A DNA stretch of 64,000 nt, from positions 46,035 to 110,034 of the forward strand of contig JADLZK010005871.1 in NCBI GenBank assembly GCA_015847255.1. The letters are read 5' to 3'. Position 1 is the first letter of the stretch; every line of letters begins with the position of its first letter. Source of the DNA: Hyparrhenia diplandra (lineage: Eukaryota > Streptophyta > Magnoliopsida > Poales > Poaceae). The position numbers and the translations under genes are program-made. The notes under the pieces were generated by a model. It searched no databases, was not told the DNA's origin, and saw only the letters and a list, made by a program, of their open reading frames with translations. Below, in pieces: positions 43,080-56,264 of this stretch.

Positions 43080-46000
43080 ATGGCGGCCGCCGCCACCGCC
43101 GCCTCGCCCTCAGCCTCCTTCCCCGGGGCCTCCCGCCGGGACGCGCGCAGGCCCTCGTGCGTAGCTGCTGCGGCGGCGACGACGGCCGCTGAGGCGGGGC
43201 TCGCGGCCGTCCCGGCGCCGCCGCCGACGCCGATGGTGCGGGTGGTGCCGGAATCGCTGCAGCGGGAGAGCGGGTGCCTCGTGGCGGGCTTCCGGGAGCG
43301 CGGCGGCGCGGGTGCGGCGGATGCCGAGGGGTTCGGGGACGCCGCGGCGGAAGGAGGAGGTCCCGGCGCGATGGAGTACCTCACCAGCGTGCTGTCGTCC
43401 AAGGTGTACGACGTCGCAATCGAGTCGCCGTTGCAGCTCGCCACCAAGCTCTCCGAACGCCTCGGGGTCAACCTCTGGATCAAGCGCGAGGACCTGCAGC
43501 CGGTAATCGACGCCGATTTGCCCAGCCCTTCGTTTGCTTACCCCCGCCACCTTTTTTTTTTTTTTGGTTGGTTTGCGTGCTTTTATTTCTAAATAAAAAC
43601 AGCACCATTTCTTGGAGTTGCCGAGGTTTAGATGTTTCAGCTTCTACTTGTGTTTGTGCGATAGATTTGCACTCGCCAATGACCTTGTTCACTGTCATAT
43701 CTTGGGAATTTGGGGGTTTACCTTGTACTGTTACTGTTCACCGGGTTTCAACGGGATGCCTGGATTCGCAGAATCATGGGGATAGGTACTCAGACATTCG
43801 CTTTAATTCTCCACTTTGGCTTTGATACGTTCTTGTCACGCTTTCTCCGAGGAGAATAGACGTGCTGGATATTTTGCACTTTTGACTTGTTATTTTTTTT
43901 ATCGCTGACACTAGGAGTGCTGAAACCTTGAGGTCTATAGGAGCTTACAGAGTCTGTGAAACTTGATTCTGCAAGTCTATAGGAGATTTAGTTTCTTTAG
44001 AATCTCAAAGCTCAACAGGCTTAGACTTGTGAACTGCATATTCAGGGTCTTGAGAATTTGTACCTGGTCTTCTATATATGTTTTTTTCTTTCTCTGCTAT
44101 TAGCAACAGCAAAAACCATAATGGAAGGACTTTATTTGCATATCAAAGATAATTTCCCTACCTAGTATTTTTCCATACACATGTTTTATACATGATAAGT
44201 TTCTAATTTAATTTTTTTTACTGTATTTAGTGTTTATATGTGCTATTTCAAATTCATTGAAAACTACTATTCTACCTCTATATTTTCTTTACTTTCCTCA
44301 TATTTTGTTTGCTTGGTGTACAGGTGTTCTCCTTCAAGTTGCGGGGAGCATACAACATGATGGCAAAGCTCCCCCGTGAGCAGTTAGAGAGGGGTGTCAT
44401 ATGCTCCTCTGCTGGAAACCATGCCCAGGGTGTTGCTCTCTCCGCTCAGAGACTGGGATGCGATGCTGTCATCGTCATGCCTGTCACAACACCAGAAATC
44501 AAGGTTTCTGATGTTTAGATGCTGAATTTAAGACAGCCCTTTGCATGATTCAGTTTACTTTAGTTCTAACTGAATAATAACATAACACCTTAATTCCAGT
44601 GGAAATCAGTGGAGAGGTTGGGTGCAACGGTGGTCCTTGGGGGACTCATATGATGAAGCTCAGTCATACGCAAAATTACGATGTCAGCAGGAAGGCCGCA
44701 CATTCATACCTCCCTTTGATCATCCTGATATCATCGCTGGACAAGGAACTGTTGGCATGGAAATTGTCCGGCAGCTGCAAGGTCCACTGCATGCAATATT
44801 TGTACCTGTTGGAGGTGGTGGATTAATTGCTGGAATTGCTGCCTATATAAAACGGGTTCGCCCAGAGGTCTGCTTTCCATCTTACCATTTCTTTTTTCTT
44901 TTAAAAATCCTATGCTGAAGACAACAAAGTTTCTTTACACGCCTTCATGGAGACTGGCGTGGCCCTGATATTTTAACTTCATTTTAAAGTTGAATCAGTT
45001 CATATTAGATTAATGTTGTTAATGTATTTTCTTTCTGGATCCTACATTGGTTTCTAGTCAGGCTGATATTTCTTTAGAATGTTTTTGAAACATTTTTCTT
45101 TGTACAGGTGAAAATAATTGGAGTGGAACCCTCAGATGCAAATGCAATGGCATTATCCTTGTGTCATGGTAAGAGGGTCATGTTGGAGCATGTTGGTGGG
45201 TTTGCTGATGGTGTAGCTGTCAAAACTGTTGGGGAGGAAACATTTCGCCTGTGCAGAGAGCTAGTAGATGGCGTTGTTATGGTCAGTCGAGATGCTATCT
45301 GTGCCTCTATAAAGGTGAGAACTATATATATGGGTGTTTTACTGAACACTGTTAAAATATAGTCTGAACTCACTTTGAGAAAAGTAAGATAGTAATTTTG
45401 TTGCACCAGTATTCTCTGCTATAGTGGTCTGTCAGTATAAACCACCCAGTCATGAGTTTTTTTCAAGTTACATGTTCAAAACACTATCTAGGGGGCTACA
45501 CATATAGGATGCGTAAATATTATGCAATGTCTATTGCATCCCAATCTTACATTCATACTCCTATCATCCATGCTGCAGTACGTGCATTTTGCTCCTTCTA
45601 TGTCCTTGGTGGTGAAATATGTCTTTTCATGTGTGTAGGATATGTTTGAGGAGAAAAGAAGTATCCTTGAACCTGCTGGTGCCCTTGCATTGGCTGGGGC
45701 TGAAGCCTACTGCAAATACTATAACTTGAAAGGAGAAAATGTGGTTGCAATAACTAGTGGGGCAAATATGAACTTTGACCGGCTTAGACTAGTAACTGAG
45801 CTAGCTGATGTTGGTCGAAAGCGGGAAGCAGTGTTAGCTACATTTCTGCCAGAGGAGCAGGGAAGCTTCAAAAAATTTACAGAATTGGTATGCCTTATGA
45901 GGTAGTTCTGCCAACGCATAAGTTTAAGATCCATTTCCTGTCTTATGATTTCTTATTCTGCAGGTTGGCAGGATGAATATTACTGAATTCAAATACAGAT

Positions 46001-47055
46001 ATGATTCTAATGCAAAAGATGCCCTTGTTCTTTACAGGTACATATCAAGTTTGTCTTTTCTCTTTTTAATTATGTATCCATATCAATCTACCAAAATTCT
46101 TTACCTTGACTAAGATTAGTTTATTTATCTGAGATTTTTTATTAGTATGTACAGCAACGGTTGGCTTAGATGCTTAGGTTATTATTTGCTACAGTGTTGG
46201 CATCTACACTGACAATGAGCTTGGAGCAATGATGGATCGCATGGAATCTGCGAAACTGAGGACTGTTAACCTTACTGACAATGATTTGGCGAAGGACCAC
46301 CTTAGATACTTTGTAAGTTGCATCTTTGACACTCATAGCTGTTGTAAATTATTTGTTAAAGAGATCAATTGTAATTTTAGTTCATTTTTAGTGTTAATAT
46401 GACAATAATTGACTGTATCTGCATTGTGTGACATAGGACGCCTATCAAAATTGTTTTACTTACCTCGAGTCCATTTTTGTGTAAATTAGCAAATATTCTG
46501 CTACGTTATTCGTGATTTCACATTATCAATTGTTCAGATTGGAGGCAGATCAGAAATAAACGATGAACTGGTTTACCGGTTCATTTTCCCGGAGAGGCCT
46601 GGGGCCCTTATGAAATTTTTGGACGCGTTCAGCCCTCGTTGGAACATCAGCCTTTTCCATTACCGTGCACAGGTACAATTTGAAACGATGAATTATTTCT
46701 ACTTTGAAAGCCGGAACCTAAACAGGAAAAAACATCTCTGCTCTTCAAATGATCATATGCCCCTTTCCATTTCAAACATGAGGAAAAATAAGCATATGCC
46801 TTGCTGAAGTTGTTCTGGGACGTGTATATTACTTGTATATGAACCAACAAGGGTTGCAATTATATACTACATTTCATCATCTTATTTAATTCTCTTGTGC
46901 AGGGTGAAACTGGAGCAAATGTATTAGTTGGCATACAAGTGCCGCCAGCAGACTTTGATGAATTCAAGAGTCGTGCTGAGAATCTCGGGTACGAGTACAT
47001 GTCAGAGCACAACAATGAGATATACCGGTTGCTGTTGCGCGACCCAAAGGTCTAA
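43080..47055 (+). CDS. TD: Threonine deaminase (threonine dehydratase), plastid, one frame break
   Basis: First committed step of isoleucine synthesis: deaminates threonine to 2-oxobutanoate with pyridoxal phosphate. Nine exons: 43080..43502, 44324..44503, 44600..44867, 45108..45314, 45639..45887, 45964..46037, 46195..46312, 46538..46672, 46903..47055. The Ala/Ser-rich N-terminus is a plausible plastid transit peptide. PLP lysine lies in VFSFKLRGAYNMM; SSAGNHAQGVAL and the phosphate loop VPVGGGGLIAG follow; two ACT-like regulatory modules at the C-terminus (RFIFPERPGALMKFL in the second) are where isoleucine would inhibit. Exon 3 is out of frame near 44636-44643: one G too many or two bases too few before DSYDEAQSYAKL. 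The summed exons are 1807 nt, one over a multiple of three. With that fixed the protein is about 601-602 residues, normal for plants. Confidence 0.93.
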
Positions 47056-47783
47056 TGTCATATGGCTTTGCTCCCATAAGTTGGTGGCAGTTTTCAAGGA
47101 AGATTCTGCTTCGAAGGTAGAAGGCGCAAGTTTCTTCTAAAGTTGAAATGAAGCCACCACCAAATGTAGCTTCAGTGTGCCATCTGTTTACTCAGATCAT
47201 GTAGTGTATCAGTTGTGTGTCTTTGTTGTTGTGCTTGGTGATCTCAAATTATCGGTTTGCAGCACCTAGAGTTTGTCAAATAATGATAACCAATATGCTA
47301 TCTAAATATCTGATAATAATTATGTAATTGTGATTCGGGCTGCATCACTGTTGTAAAGTGTAAACCCTTGTCTCTTTGCAATATTGAGTTATCAACAAAT
47401 TTGAGTAAGATCTGAATGTTCTTTTCTTTCTGTGTATAACAAGTGTTGTAACTGAAAAATAGATGAAGGCATATTAAACCTCCTTTGTGCCGTTTGCTGT
47501 TGTCTAAAGTTCAAACTACGAGAAGGTCTTTCATTTTATTAGCATTCTCATGTAAAGTAAACCGTGTCGGTAGAGTGCCCAGCTTTATTTTACAGAATGC
47601 TCATGTGATAAAAAAATTGAAAATGTAGAAATCGAGAATGTGTGGTCTAATGTTCTGTTACATTGTTTCGATTGTATGGATGTTGGTGAGAGCGATACGG
47701 TGTCAGTCGTATGGTCGATTGATGCTGTGTACATGCTCAACGATAACAAACCCGAGGCGGAGGAAGAGGAGGAGCAATAATGA
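47056..47783. other. 3' flank of threonine deaminase
   Basis: 3' UTR and AT-rich spacer. No coding or repeat feature recognised before the inverted repeat at 47784. Confidence 0.4.
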
Positions 47784-48420
47784 AGCGCGATTCAGCTCTG
47801 TCACATGGGCTCGTGACAGGGCGACGAGCGCTTTTGTTTGCTTTGTGGCAACAGTCGGCAGGCTGGCACGAATACTTCTCGCCCAGCGATGGTGACAACT
47901 GATACGAGCTCTAGCTGAAAATGGCTGAACAACAGTCGGTAGGCTGGCAGTGGCACAAATACTTCTGCGATAAGGCTGCCTGTAATCCCATTTCAGGCAT
48001 TCATTTTGTCGAGTAATGGAATTGAGTACGTGTAAAGTTTGGACGGTTGAGATAGTAAAATAGTTCACGGCGTCTTGCAAAGTTCTCTTGGATTATTATT
48101 TTTTTTTTAAAAAAAAGGAGGATCTTGTCTTCCATTAACCATTGGCTCTAGGCAAATCGCCAGAGAAGTTACAAAGTCAGGGACTTGGTTCATGAACACC
48201 TCTGAACCCGAGCGGACAATGCTCGCCCCATGTGAAGCTAGGCAATCAGCCACTTTGTTACAAGATCTCGGACATGCCCCAATTACGCATTGTACAAAAG
48301 ACTCGCTAATAAAACTCCTGATTTGATGGAACAAGCCGCCGTCCACACTCCTGTCCAACTCTGTTGAGGTCAGGCCTTTCTGGATTGCCTAGAGCCCATG
48401 TGACAGAGCTGAATCGCGCT
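47784..48420. repeat. Perfect 29-bp inverted repeat enclosing a LINE remnant
   Basis: 47784-47812 and 48392-48420 are exact reverse complements (core GATTCAGCTCTGTCACATGG). They enclose about 580 bp. Inside the left half, CAACAGTCGG.AGGCTGGCA occurs twice in direct order (about 47850 and 47930). The right half holds the RNase H remnant. No target duplication was found outside the arms. Confidence 0.8.
48107..48358 (-). pseudogene. RNase H-like fragment of a non-LTR retrotransposon
   Basis: Open for 83 codons on the minus strand. The block CPRSCNKVADCLASHGA, followed by a Q.PDFV..L.. segment, matches the C-terminal RNase H-like domain common in plant LINEs and related reverse-transcriptase genes (family knowledge). 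The start is missing, and the frame ends by a T8/A8 run at about 48096-48117, consistent with the 3' end of a LINE. Not a functional gene. Confidence 0.6.
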
Positions 48421-49407
48421 CTCAGGTTTCAGACTTTTCCTCATTTCACTTTTGCTGCAAATGTTCTCAAGTGTGTTTCGGTCTGAGAAAGTAGAAAAAG
48501 GAGCAAGATGCGGTGCTCGGAAAGCATGGCTTCCTCATCGGCGCCAAAGAGTCTGAATATGCAGAATTAGGTGGTGAATTCGTCATAGCTAGAAGCGATA
48601 TAGAAACTTCAGCATTCCCTTTTGAAATGCAGCGGTGAAATTGAATGGTTCTTATTACTAAGAGTTGCAGCGGTTTACTGAAATGGTGGAGCGACTGTTA
48701 GCTGTAACGTCGATTGGTAAGCTCGACTACTGGAGTGCCTTATCACGGACTGTAACATTTCCTGGAATGTATCCATAATAACCACCTAGAGGTTCCTTCA
48801 TCATCAAGTTTTTTTTTTTTTTTGGGAGTCCTTCATCATCAAGCTTTGTCGCAACCGCATCACGGCTCCAGCCTCGAGGAGTCCAGCTTCAGCGTGGCTG
48901 TTGCTGAAGCGTCAGTTTCAGGCTCACGCACCCTGGCACGCACCACGGCACCAGCCACCAGGAAGGTCCAGCCAAGACTCCCGATATCCAACGGCTCCCG
49001 ATCCATAGCCCCGGTGCACTCGAGCCCATCCTCCCGCACGTCCTCTACGCGTTCAAACGTCCATACCAACTGGACGGCCGGCCCCACCTCAGAGTTCCTT
49101 CAAACAAACTCTCTCACTGCTGTTGTGCCCCACGGTTTTCGTGTCCCCACCTACAGAGACTCAGCTCACCAGCACCGGCGCTCGAACGCCGCGTCCAGGC
49201 AATCCAGTTTCCGACCCCGACCGTCGGCACCTCGCAAACAAAACTACAAGCTCGCTCGCTTTTAAAATCTGTCGCTGCAATTCTCTCCTCTGTTTCCCAC
49301 TCGCTAGATAGATCCCACCACCGCCTCCCGCAGCTCGCCGGCGACGAGCATCGCAGCCTAATACAGAGCCGCCCGCGGGCGAACCTTCGCGTGCGGCCTC
49401 GCCCGAG
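48421..49407. other. Intergenic and promoter of the DRP1 gene
   Basis: From about 48840 GC rises and a CT-rich 5' UTR-like stretch precedes the start codon at 49408. Overlapping short frames here have no recognisable domain. Confidence 0.4.
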
Positions 49408-52400
49408 ATGGCCACCATGGGGAGCCTGATCGGGCTGGTGAACCGGATCCAGCGCGCGTGCACCGTCCTCGGCGACCACGGCGGCGGCGCCGGCGGCGAG
49501 GGCTCACTCTGGGAGGCGCTTCCCTCCGTCGCTGTCGTTGGCGGGCAGGTACGCTCCGCCCACCACCTCCAGATCCGCCGTGCTCAGGAGCAGATCTGGC
49601 CAGCGCGCTAACCGCTACCGTTTGGTTGCGTTTTTCTCTTCTGATGATGCCTCCAGAGTTCCGGGAAGTCGTCCGTGCTCGAGAGCATAGTGGGGAGGGA
49701 CTTCCTGCCCCGTGGATCTGGTAATGCTGCCGCTAGATCACGTGCGTGCTGTTCGATTTGGGTCCGCTCGGGTGCTTAAGGATTCAGCTTGCGTTTGATT
49801 AGGTATTGTCACGAGGCGGCCTCTAGTGCTGCAGCTCCACAAGACAGATGGTGGGCACGAGTATGCTGAGTTCCTGCACGCCCCGCGGAAGCGGTTCACT
49901 GACTTTGGTAAGACGAACGTTTTGCATTATTCATCTCAGCAATTTACTTGCTGTCTTCACTTGTGTTAGGGAAGTGTACTTAGATCACTGTCTGCTTGTT
50001 GGGAAGCTTGTGGTTGGACTTAAATAAAACGGATACACACGGAACCTTGTGCATCATCCGGCTTCCCAAAGATCGGATGAAATCTATGTACTTAAATGAC
50101 TTCATGCTCTATGAGTTATGGTATTGATGTATGGTGCTATTTACTATTACATGCTTCCAGTAGTAGCTAACATGGCATGATATTTAAGAGCAACAGAGCA
50201 TATTAGGAGTTTCCTTTTCAAACTGCACTTATAACCAGTGAGATGTAAACTATTGCACAACACATTCAAGAAATATTAGCACTGCATATAGCCTTAATCT
50301 ACCTTAGTTGCTTTGTTTTTCGAAAATGGACGAAATGCAGAGTGAGAAATGTCATGTGCGATAGCCAATAGGAAGTGACTAGTTCATGATAGAAATATCT
50401 GTGTACCAGTTCACTGATGGAGCTTTGATAGTTATTTATGTTTCCACATGTTTATTAATGAGATGCTAGAGTATTTGTTATTGATTTTCTCTTTCCATCT
50501 TTGTATATTTGCTGGATATGTTTAGTTAAACTATTGTTATATCCATATAATTGCAGCTGCTGTGCGGAAAGAGATTGCTGATGAAACAGATCGCATAACT
50601 GGGAAAACTAAAGCTATTTCAAATGTTCCTATCCATTTGAGTATATATTCACCACATGGTAAGTATTGATTCTTGTTTTGAACTTCTTATTTCTGAAATT
50701 TGCTTGGTTGATTTATTCCAAGCTTCAACATATATGAGATTAGGCATTAAGATTTACGACACCTTATTTAATGCGACTAAAGGTAATATAAATAATGCAT
50801 GAAGTGATGAAAGATAATATCAACTAATGTGTAGTAGGTGTGGTGGACCTAGAGTTTCTGACATTGGTTTTGGACTCAACTGATTTCTTATTTGAAGATT
50901 TCATTGATTTTGCTCCTCCAGTAAAACCTATAGATATTGTAGGTGTGCATGTGAATTGGCATATGCAATGCTCTGAAATATTGTTTATGTTTGTTGATTT
51001 TTTGGGTACTCAGAGGTCAGATCAGAATAATGTGGTGAGTTAGTACAAGTCATCTGTGCACTAAAACTTCAGTTTAACTTTTACTCACGATTGAGTAATA
51101 AAAAACTCTTAAATTCTCTATGCATTATACTATTGAATTAAGCGATGTTTGGTGGGTCTAGATTGTGCAAACATATTGTGTCCTGTTTTCTATTCAAGGT
51201 GTTTGTATGGTTCAAAGCAATAGCCACATGTGTAGACTCATGGTTCTTTCTGGTTCTTGTTCCTGAAGCACAAGTACCAAAAAGGAAAAAGAACTATAAC
51301 TTGTTATGTTCTTGGTACATAAGCTTTATTACGTCACTTGAAGTTTTATATGCAGTGAGTACATTTATGTTTCGTATCCCTTGATCTGTCTGTAGATTAA
51401 TGTCAAATTTCTGTTTGCAGTTGTTAACTTGACACTTATTGATCTTCCTGGGCTGACAAAGGTCGCAGTAGGTAATGACTCAGTTGAGGAATTAGTTGCT
51501 TTGGTTTTGGTTACTACCGTACCTTCTATTATTTAACTTTGGTACTTTCACCATTTTAATACAGAGGGGCAACAAGAATCTATTGTTCAAGATATTGAAA
51601 ACATGGTTCGGTCTTACGTTGACAAGGTAAAGAAAAACATCTCTGTTTTGCTTGCTGTTAGTTATAGTGTGGTATGCTTACTTGAGTTACTTGAATTTTC
51701 TGCGGCACATGTAGCCCATTTCGGTTTTATCCTTATTTTAGCTTACATTGACTTTGTGAGCACTATTTTTCCTGATGATCTGGGCACTATGAATTTACAG
51801 ATATACTTGTATATTTCACTCTAGTCACATAGCAAGATGTCTAGATCAGAAAATCATGTGCTCTATTTTATGTTTTGCCACATATTTTTAAAACCTAATA
51901 TTTTCTTTTACTTCTGTTCTTTTTGTCTGGAAACTTCAGCCAAATTGCATCATCCTGGCTATCTCCCCAGCTAACCAAGATATAGCAACATCAGATGCTA
52001 TTAAGCTTGCTAGGGATGTTGATCCTTCAGGTGCAGTTTTTTTTTTCCCCCTCTCTTCTTAGAGCATTTGAAATCACACTTTCCATTAGACAGGATTACA
52101 ATAAACCATTTTGTTGGCGTACCTAATAATCAGTGCAGTTCCAATCACATATATTAACAACCTCTTCTCTTAACATCTTAAGGTGACAGGACTTTTGGAG
52201 TCGTAACAAAGCTTGATTTGATGGACAAGGGTACCAATGCTGTTGATGTATGGCACTTTTCAATTATTCTTTCCTCATCCTTCATGTATGTAGCACTAAA
52301 AATTCCTCTCTCCATGGAATCCTAGCTACTTGAAGGGAGGCAATACCGCTTACAACACCCCTGGGTTGGAATTGTCAATCGCTCACAAGCTGATATCAAC

Positions 52401-55400
52401 AAGAATGTTGATATGCTCTCAGCAAGACGCAAAAAAAAAAAGAGTACTTTGAGAGTAGTCCTGAATATGGTCACTTGGCACATAAAATGGGTGCAGAGTA
52501 TCTTGCCAAGCTTCTGTCACAGGTGAGGGCGTTTTGCTGCTGTGGCATGCTTTGAACCATAAACTTTTGAATTTCTTATACTGACTGCTGATGTGTTTCA
52601 ATTTATTTATCCAGCATTTAGAGGCTGTCATCAGGGCCAAAATTCCAAGTATTATAGCCATGATTAACAAAACAATTGATGAAATAGAAGCCCAGTTGGA
52701 TAAGCTTGGTAGGCCAATCGGAGGTGATGCTGGGGTAAGAATTACTGTATTCTTTAATGATCTCTGTTTTGTTGTGGCGAGAATTATTCATATGCATTGT
52801 CGGTGGCTTTTGGCACAAGCTGCATTATTTATTTGCAGGGAGTATGCCACTGTGCATTATATATTTATATAAATCTTGTTTATGTTGTATGTCTCTCATA
52901 TTGTTCCCATAATCTGCAGGCTCAGTTGTACACAATCTTGGATATGTGCCGTGCATTTGACCGTGTCTTTAAAGAGCACTTAGATGGCGGGTAAGATATT
53001 CAACTGGCCTTTTCTGTAATGTTCTTATGGCTTCCATGATTATTGCCGGTATATGTTGACAAGATATCATGTCTATATGTATTGTTGAGACAACATTTTT
53101 AAGGAATGATGTTCATGATTAACTTACACTTGATCATTACTACCTTGTTTCTCAGGCGACCTGGTGGAGATCGGATTTATGGTGTCTTTGACAACCAGTT
53201 ACCCGCAGCACTGAAAAAAGCTTCCATTTGACCGACATCTTTCAATGCAAAATGTTCGTAAGGTTATTTCAGAGGCTGATGGTTACCAGCCCCACTTGAT
53301 TGCCCCTGAGCAAGGATACAGAAGGCTTATAGATAGTTCTCTAAGCTACTTTAAGGGTCCAGCTGAAGCTTCTGTTGATGCGGTATGACTTCTATGTTGA
53401 TGCATATCTCCTTGTAGTATTCTAGTTCATTTTCAATTGTTGATGCATAAGTGTGTGAATACATTTAGTAATTTCATATCCTAATATCTGATATTATATA
53501 TTTGTGTACCCATTAAATTCATGACCGTTGGTGTTCATGTACTCCTGTCTGTTGGTAAAAACTTTGGCTATGTTACTGTTATTAGATAGGCACATGAGAA
53601 AAAATAGGCATCGTTTGGGCTCTTGGAACCTTTCTGCAAAATCATATGATGTGCACACTATTACCATGACTGCATGACATTCTGAAATGTGACGGAAGCA
53701 AGTACAAGCAGTTGATTTGACACTAAATTGAAATTTTTACGTTGTTGCTTAATGAAGGAAAGTGTCAATATCCATGCTTTCTTGGTCATTTGAATTTCAT
53801 TCAAAGCTATATTTCACAGGGTCTTGGTCACTATATGCAGTTAAGGGCATCAGTGGTGGTTGCATCGGTTCAATGCCATCATGTGCACTTCCCTGGTATA
53901 AAAAAAAATTGCCCGTGAACAATCAATCAACAAGTAGACCCCATAATTAGATTGGGTAAGGGAAGAAAACGGGGCAACCATGTCTTGATGTAGTCCTGTG
54001 GACAATTTTGGCAGCTAAAATAATATTTAATGCACTTACATCGACTCATAAATAAGTGTTGATTCTGCTCTCACCTGCTCATGGATTGAATATTCCAGTG
54101 GTTTGATTCAATATGGTTTGCTCTCACGCCAGCTCAGGGTGCGCTTTTGTTTGCCACTGGAGAAGCCCTAATGATGTTCTCATATTGCAGGTCCATTTGG
54201 TCTTAAAGGAGCTTGTTCGGAGATCTATTGCGGCAACTGAGGTTGCCTTCTTTGTACCTTCCTTTGTTTCTCATATTGTCTTACTGTTTTTCTTGCTGGT
54301 TAATCTCATACTGTCTTGGATATCATAGGAATTGAAGCGATTCCCAACACTTCAGTCAGATATAGCTGCTGCTGCAAGCGATAGCCTGGAAAGATTCGCG
54401 AGGACGGACGAAAGACTGTTCTTCGTCTAGTAGAGATGGAAGCCAGCTACCTAACAGTAGACTTTTTCCGTAAACTTCCTACTGAACCAGAGAAAGCAGC
54501 AGATAAGAACACTCCAGTGGCGATAGATATCAGGACAATCATCTCAGAAGAATTGGTAAATTCACCTTCCGTTCTCTCTTTGTAGATTTGTAGAAAAAGG
54601 ACATTAGTCTAGCAAAAATGTGCAACTACTTCTTAATTTCTTATCTCTTTTCCATCACTAGAAACACAAGATTAAAAATAGAAGTACTTTATTGGCCCAG
54701 TTGGTTGTAACTACACTTCTATATCTCCAGTGCATTGTAGCATATGATATTGATTATTACCCAGGAAGCAATCAGCGTGGCATTTTGCTTTTTTTTTTTT
54801 CTACATAAACACATGATTGTGTACCATGGTCCTTTGTATTAGCTCATCATGTAGTTTAGTTTCTGCATTTGTCATGCTTTGTGTTGATATTAGCTGCCAG
54901 TGAAAATAACTATGTAACAGAGTCCATTATGATGTACCACTAATTATGGATTGATTGTTGTTTTTATCTTTTCCTTGTCAGGATCGAATGTGTCATCTTA
55001 CATTAACATGGTTTGTGAGACTCTGAGGAACACAATTCCTAAAGCCATCGTACATTGTCAAGTGAAAGAGGCAAAAAAAAATTTGCTTAACCGTTTCTAT
55101 GCTCATGTGGGAAGCAAGGAGGTATGTTTACCTTGATTCCTTTGACTAATTACATTGTTTTGTACAGAATTTGAAGACAGGTGTTTGTGTTTGTAGATAA
55201 ATCTTGGTTTCGTGAGTACTCTTTTTTCACATCATTTAATTGTTCTGTAAGGCCGCACTGGTTCGCATGCACAACAAATTTTATTGAACATCAGTTTGTT
55301 GAATTTGATATGTAGACAGCCCTGGTTTCTTGTAGTTTGTATACTTGTTCTTGCCATCAGCTGGTCACTGGGTTCAGAGAACCTGGGAGTAGCGTTCAGT

Positions 55401-55706
55401 TCCCCATTATCTTAAATTAATCCAGTCTAGACTGTTTCATGTTAGCAAATGGTTCTTGGAAGATTTTTACATATTCCTTATTACTCCAATTTATGCAATA
55501 CAACTTGGAAACAGCTGAGCGCAATGTTGGACATTGAATAGAGTTATCCTTCCCTCATTTGCTTTGCTTTCATAATCCAGAAGAAACAGCTGAGCGCGAT
55601 GTTGGACGAGGACCCCGCTTTGATGGAGAAGAGGGATGCGTTGGTCAAGCGGCTAGAGCTGTACAAGTCCGCAAGGGGTGAGATCGACTCGGTCGCATGG
55701 AAATGA
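49408..55706 (+). CDS. DRP1: Dynamin-related protein, DRP1 class, four frame breaks
   Basis: Large GTPase that assembles on membranes and takes part in clathrin-mediated endocytosis and cell-plate formation. Sixteen exons: 49408..49548, 49657..49720, 49803..49907, 50557..50658, 51421..51471, 51565..51626, 51940..52030, 52183..52247, 52326..52522, 52615..52734, 52920..52990, 53156..53382, 54191..54241, 54329..54555, 54982..55121, 55581..55706. P-loop VVGGQSSGKSSVLES, switch DLPGLTKVAV and TKLDLMDKG are intact; the middle domain and GTPase effector domain (to RLELYKSARGEIDSVAWK) follow, with no PH domain, as in DRP1. Frame breaks lie near 52430-52441 (A run one short), 53214-53219 (one extra A), 54396-54400 and 54518-54522 (one base lost each). 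Restored, the protein has 613 residues, closest in layout to DRP1C/1E. Confidence 0.92.
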
Positions 55707-56264
55707 TTGGTTTGTGACAGCCGCAGCTGGAACGTAGCATGTACAACCGCAGCAGGCACACGTGTGATTGCAGTAGAATGTTCATTCTTTTAACATTTGA
55801 ATTACCCTGGAGGCCTTGTACGCAGTTTTCACTCGAGTCTTTTTCCAAACATGCTTATTTGGCCGTCTTGGCCTTAAACACGATTGTGTTGTGCGTGGAC
55901 GAGCTGGTCTCCGGTTGATATAAAGAGTATAGGTGTATTCTTTGGTTGATTTTTACTGCCTTGGTGATCTCAATAGTGTTGCCCCAATGAAAGTCATGTT
56001 TTTTACTTTATTCGGTGGGATAAGTCCCGTGTTCTTAGGTGCTTGCTCGATGCACCCATTAAGTTGCAACAAAACGAAATTGTGGGATAAGGATGATCAA
56101 CTGACCATGATATGGATAAATGTTGCTGCGTCGGTACGTAAATCTCCACGTCTTCGATGATTAACGCTTTACATGAGAAATACTAGTGACTAATTTACTG
56201 GAAGCACTTGCAAAGGTGCAACTAGCTACCAGTAATGAGGCAATAATAACAAGTGACTAGCTGA
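55707..56264. other. Tail-to-tail spacer
   Basis: Holds the 3' UTR of the DRP1 gene (plus) and of the small gene at 56265 (minus). No other feature. Confidence 0.45.
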
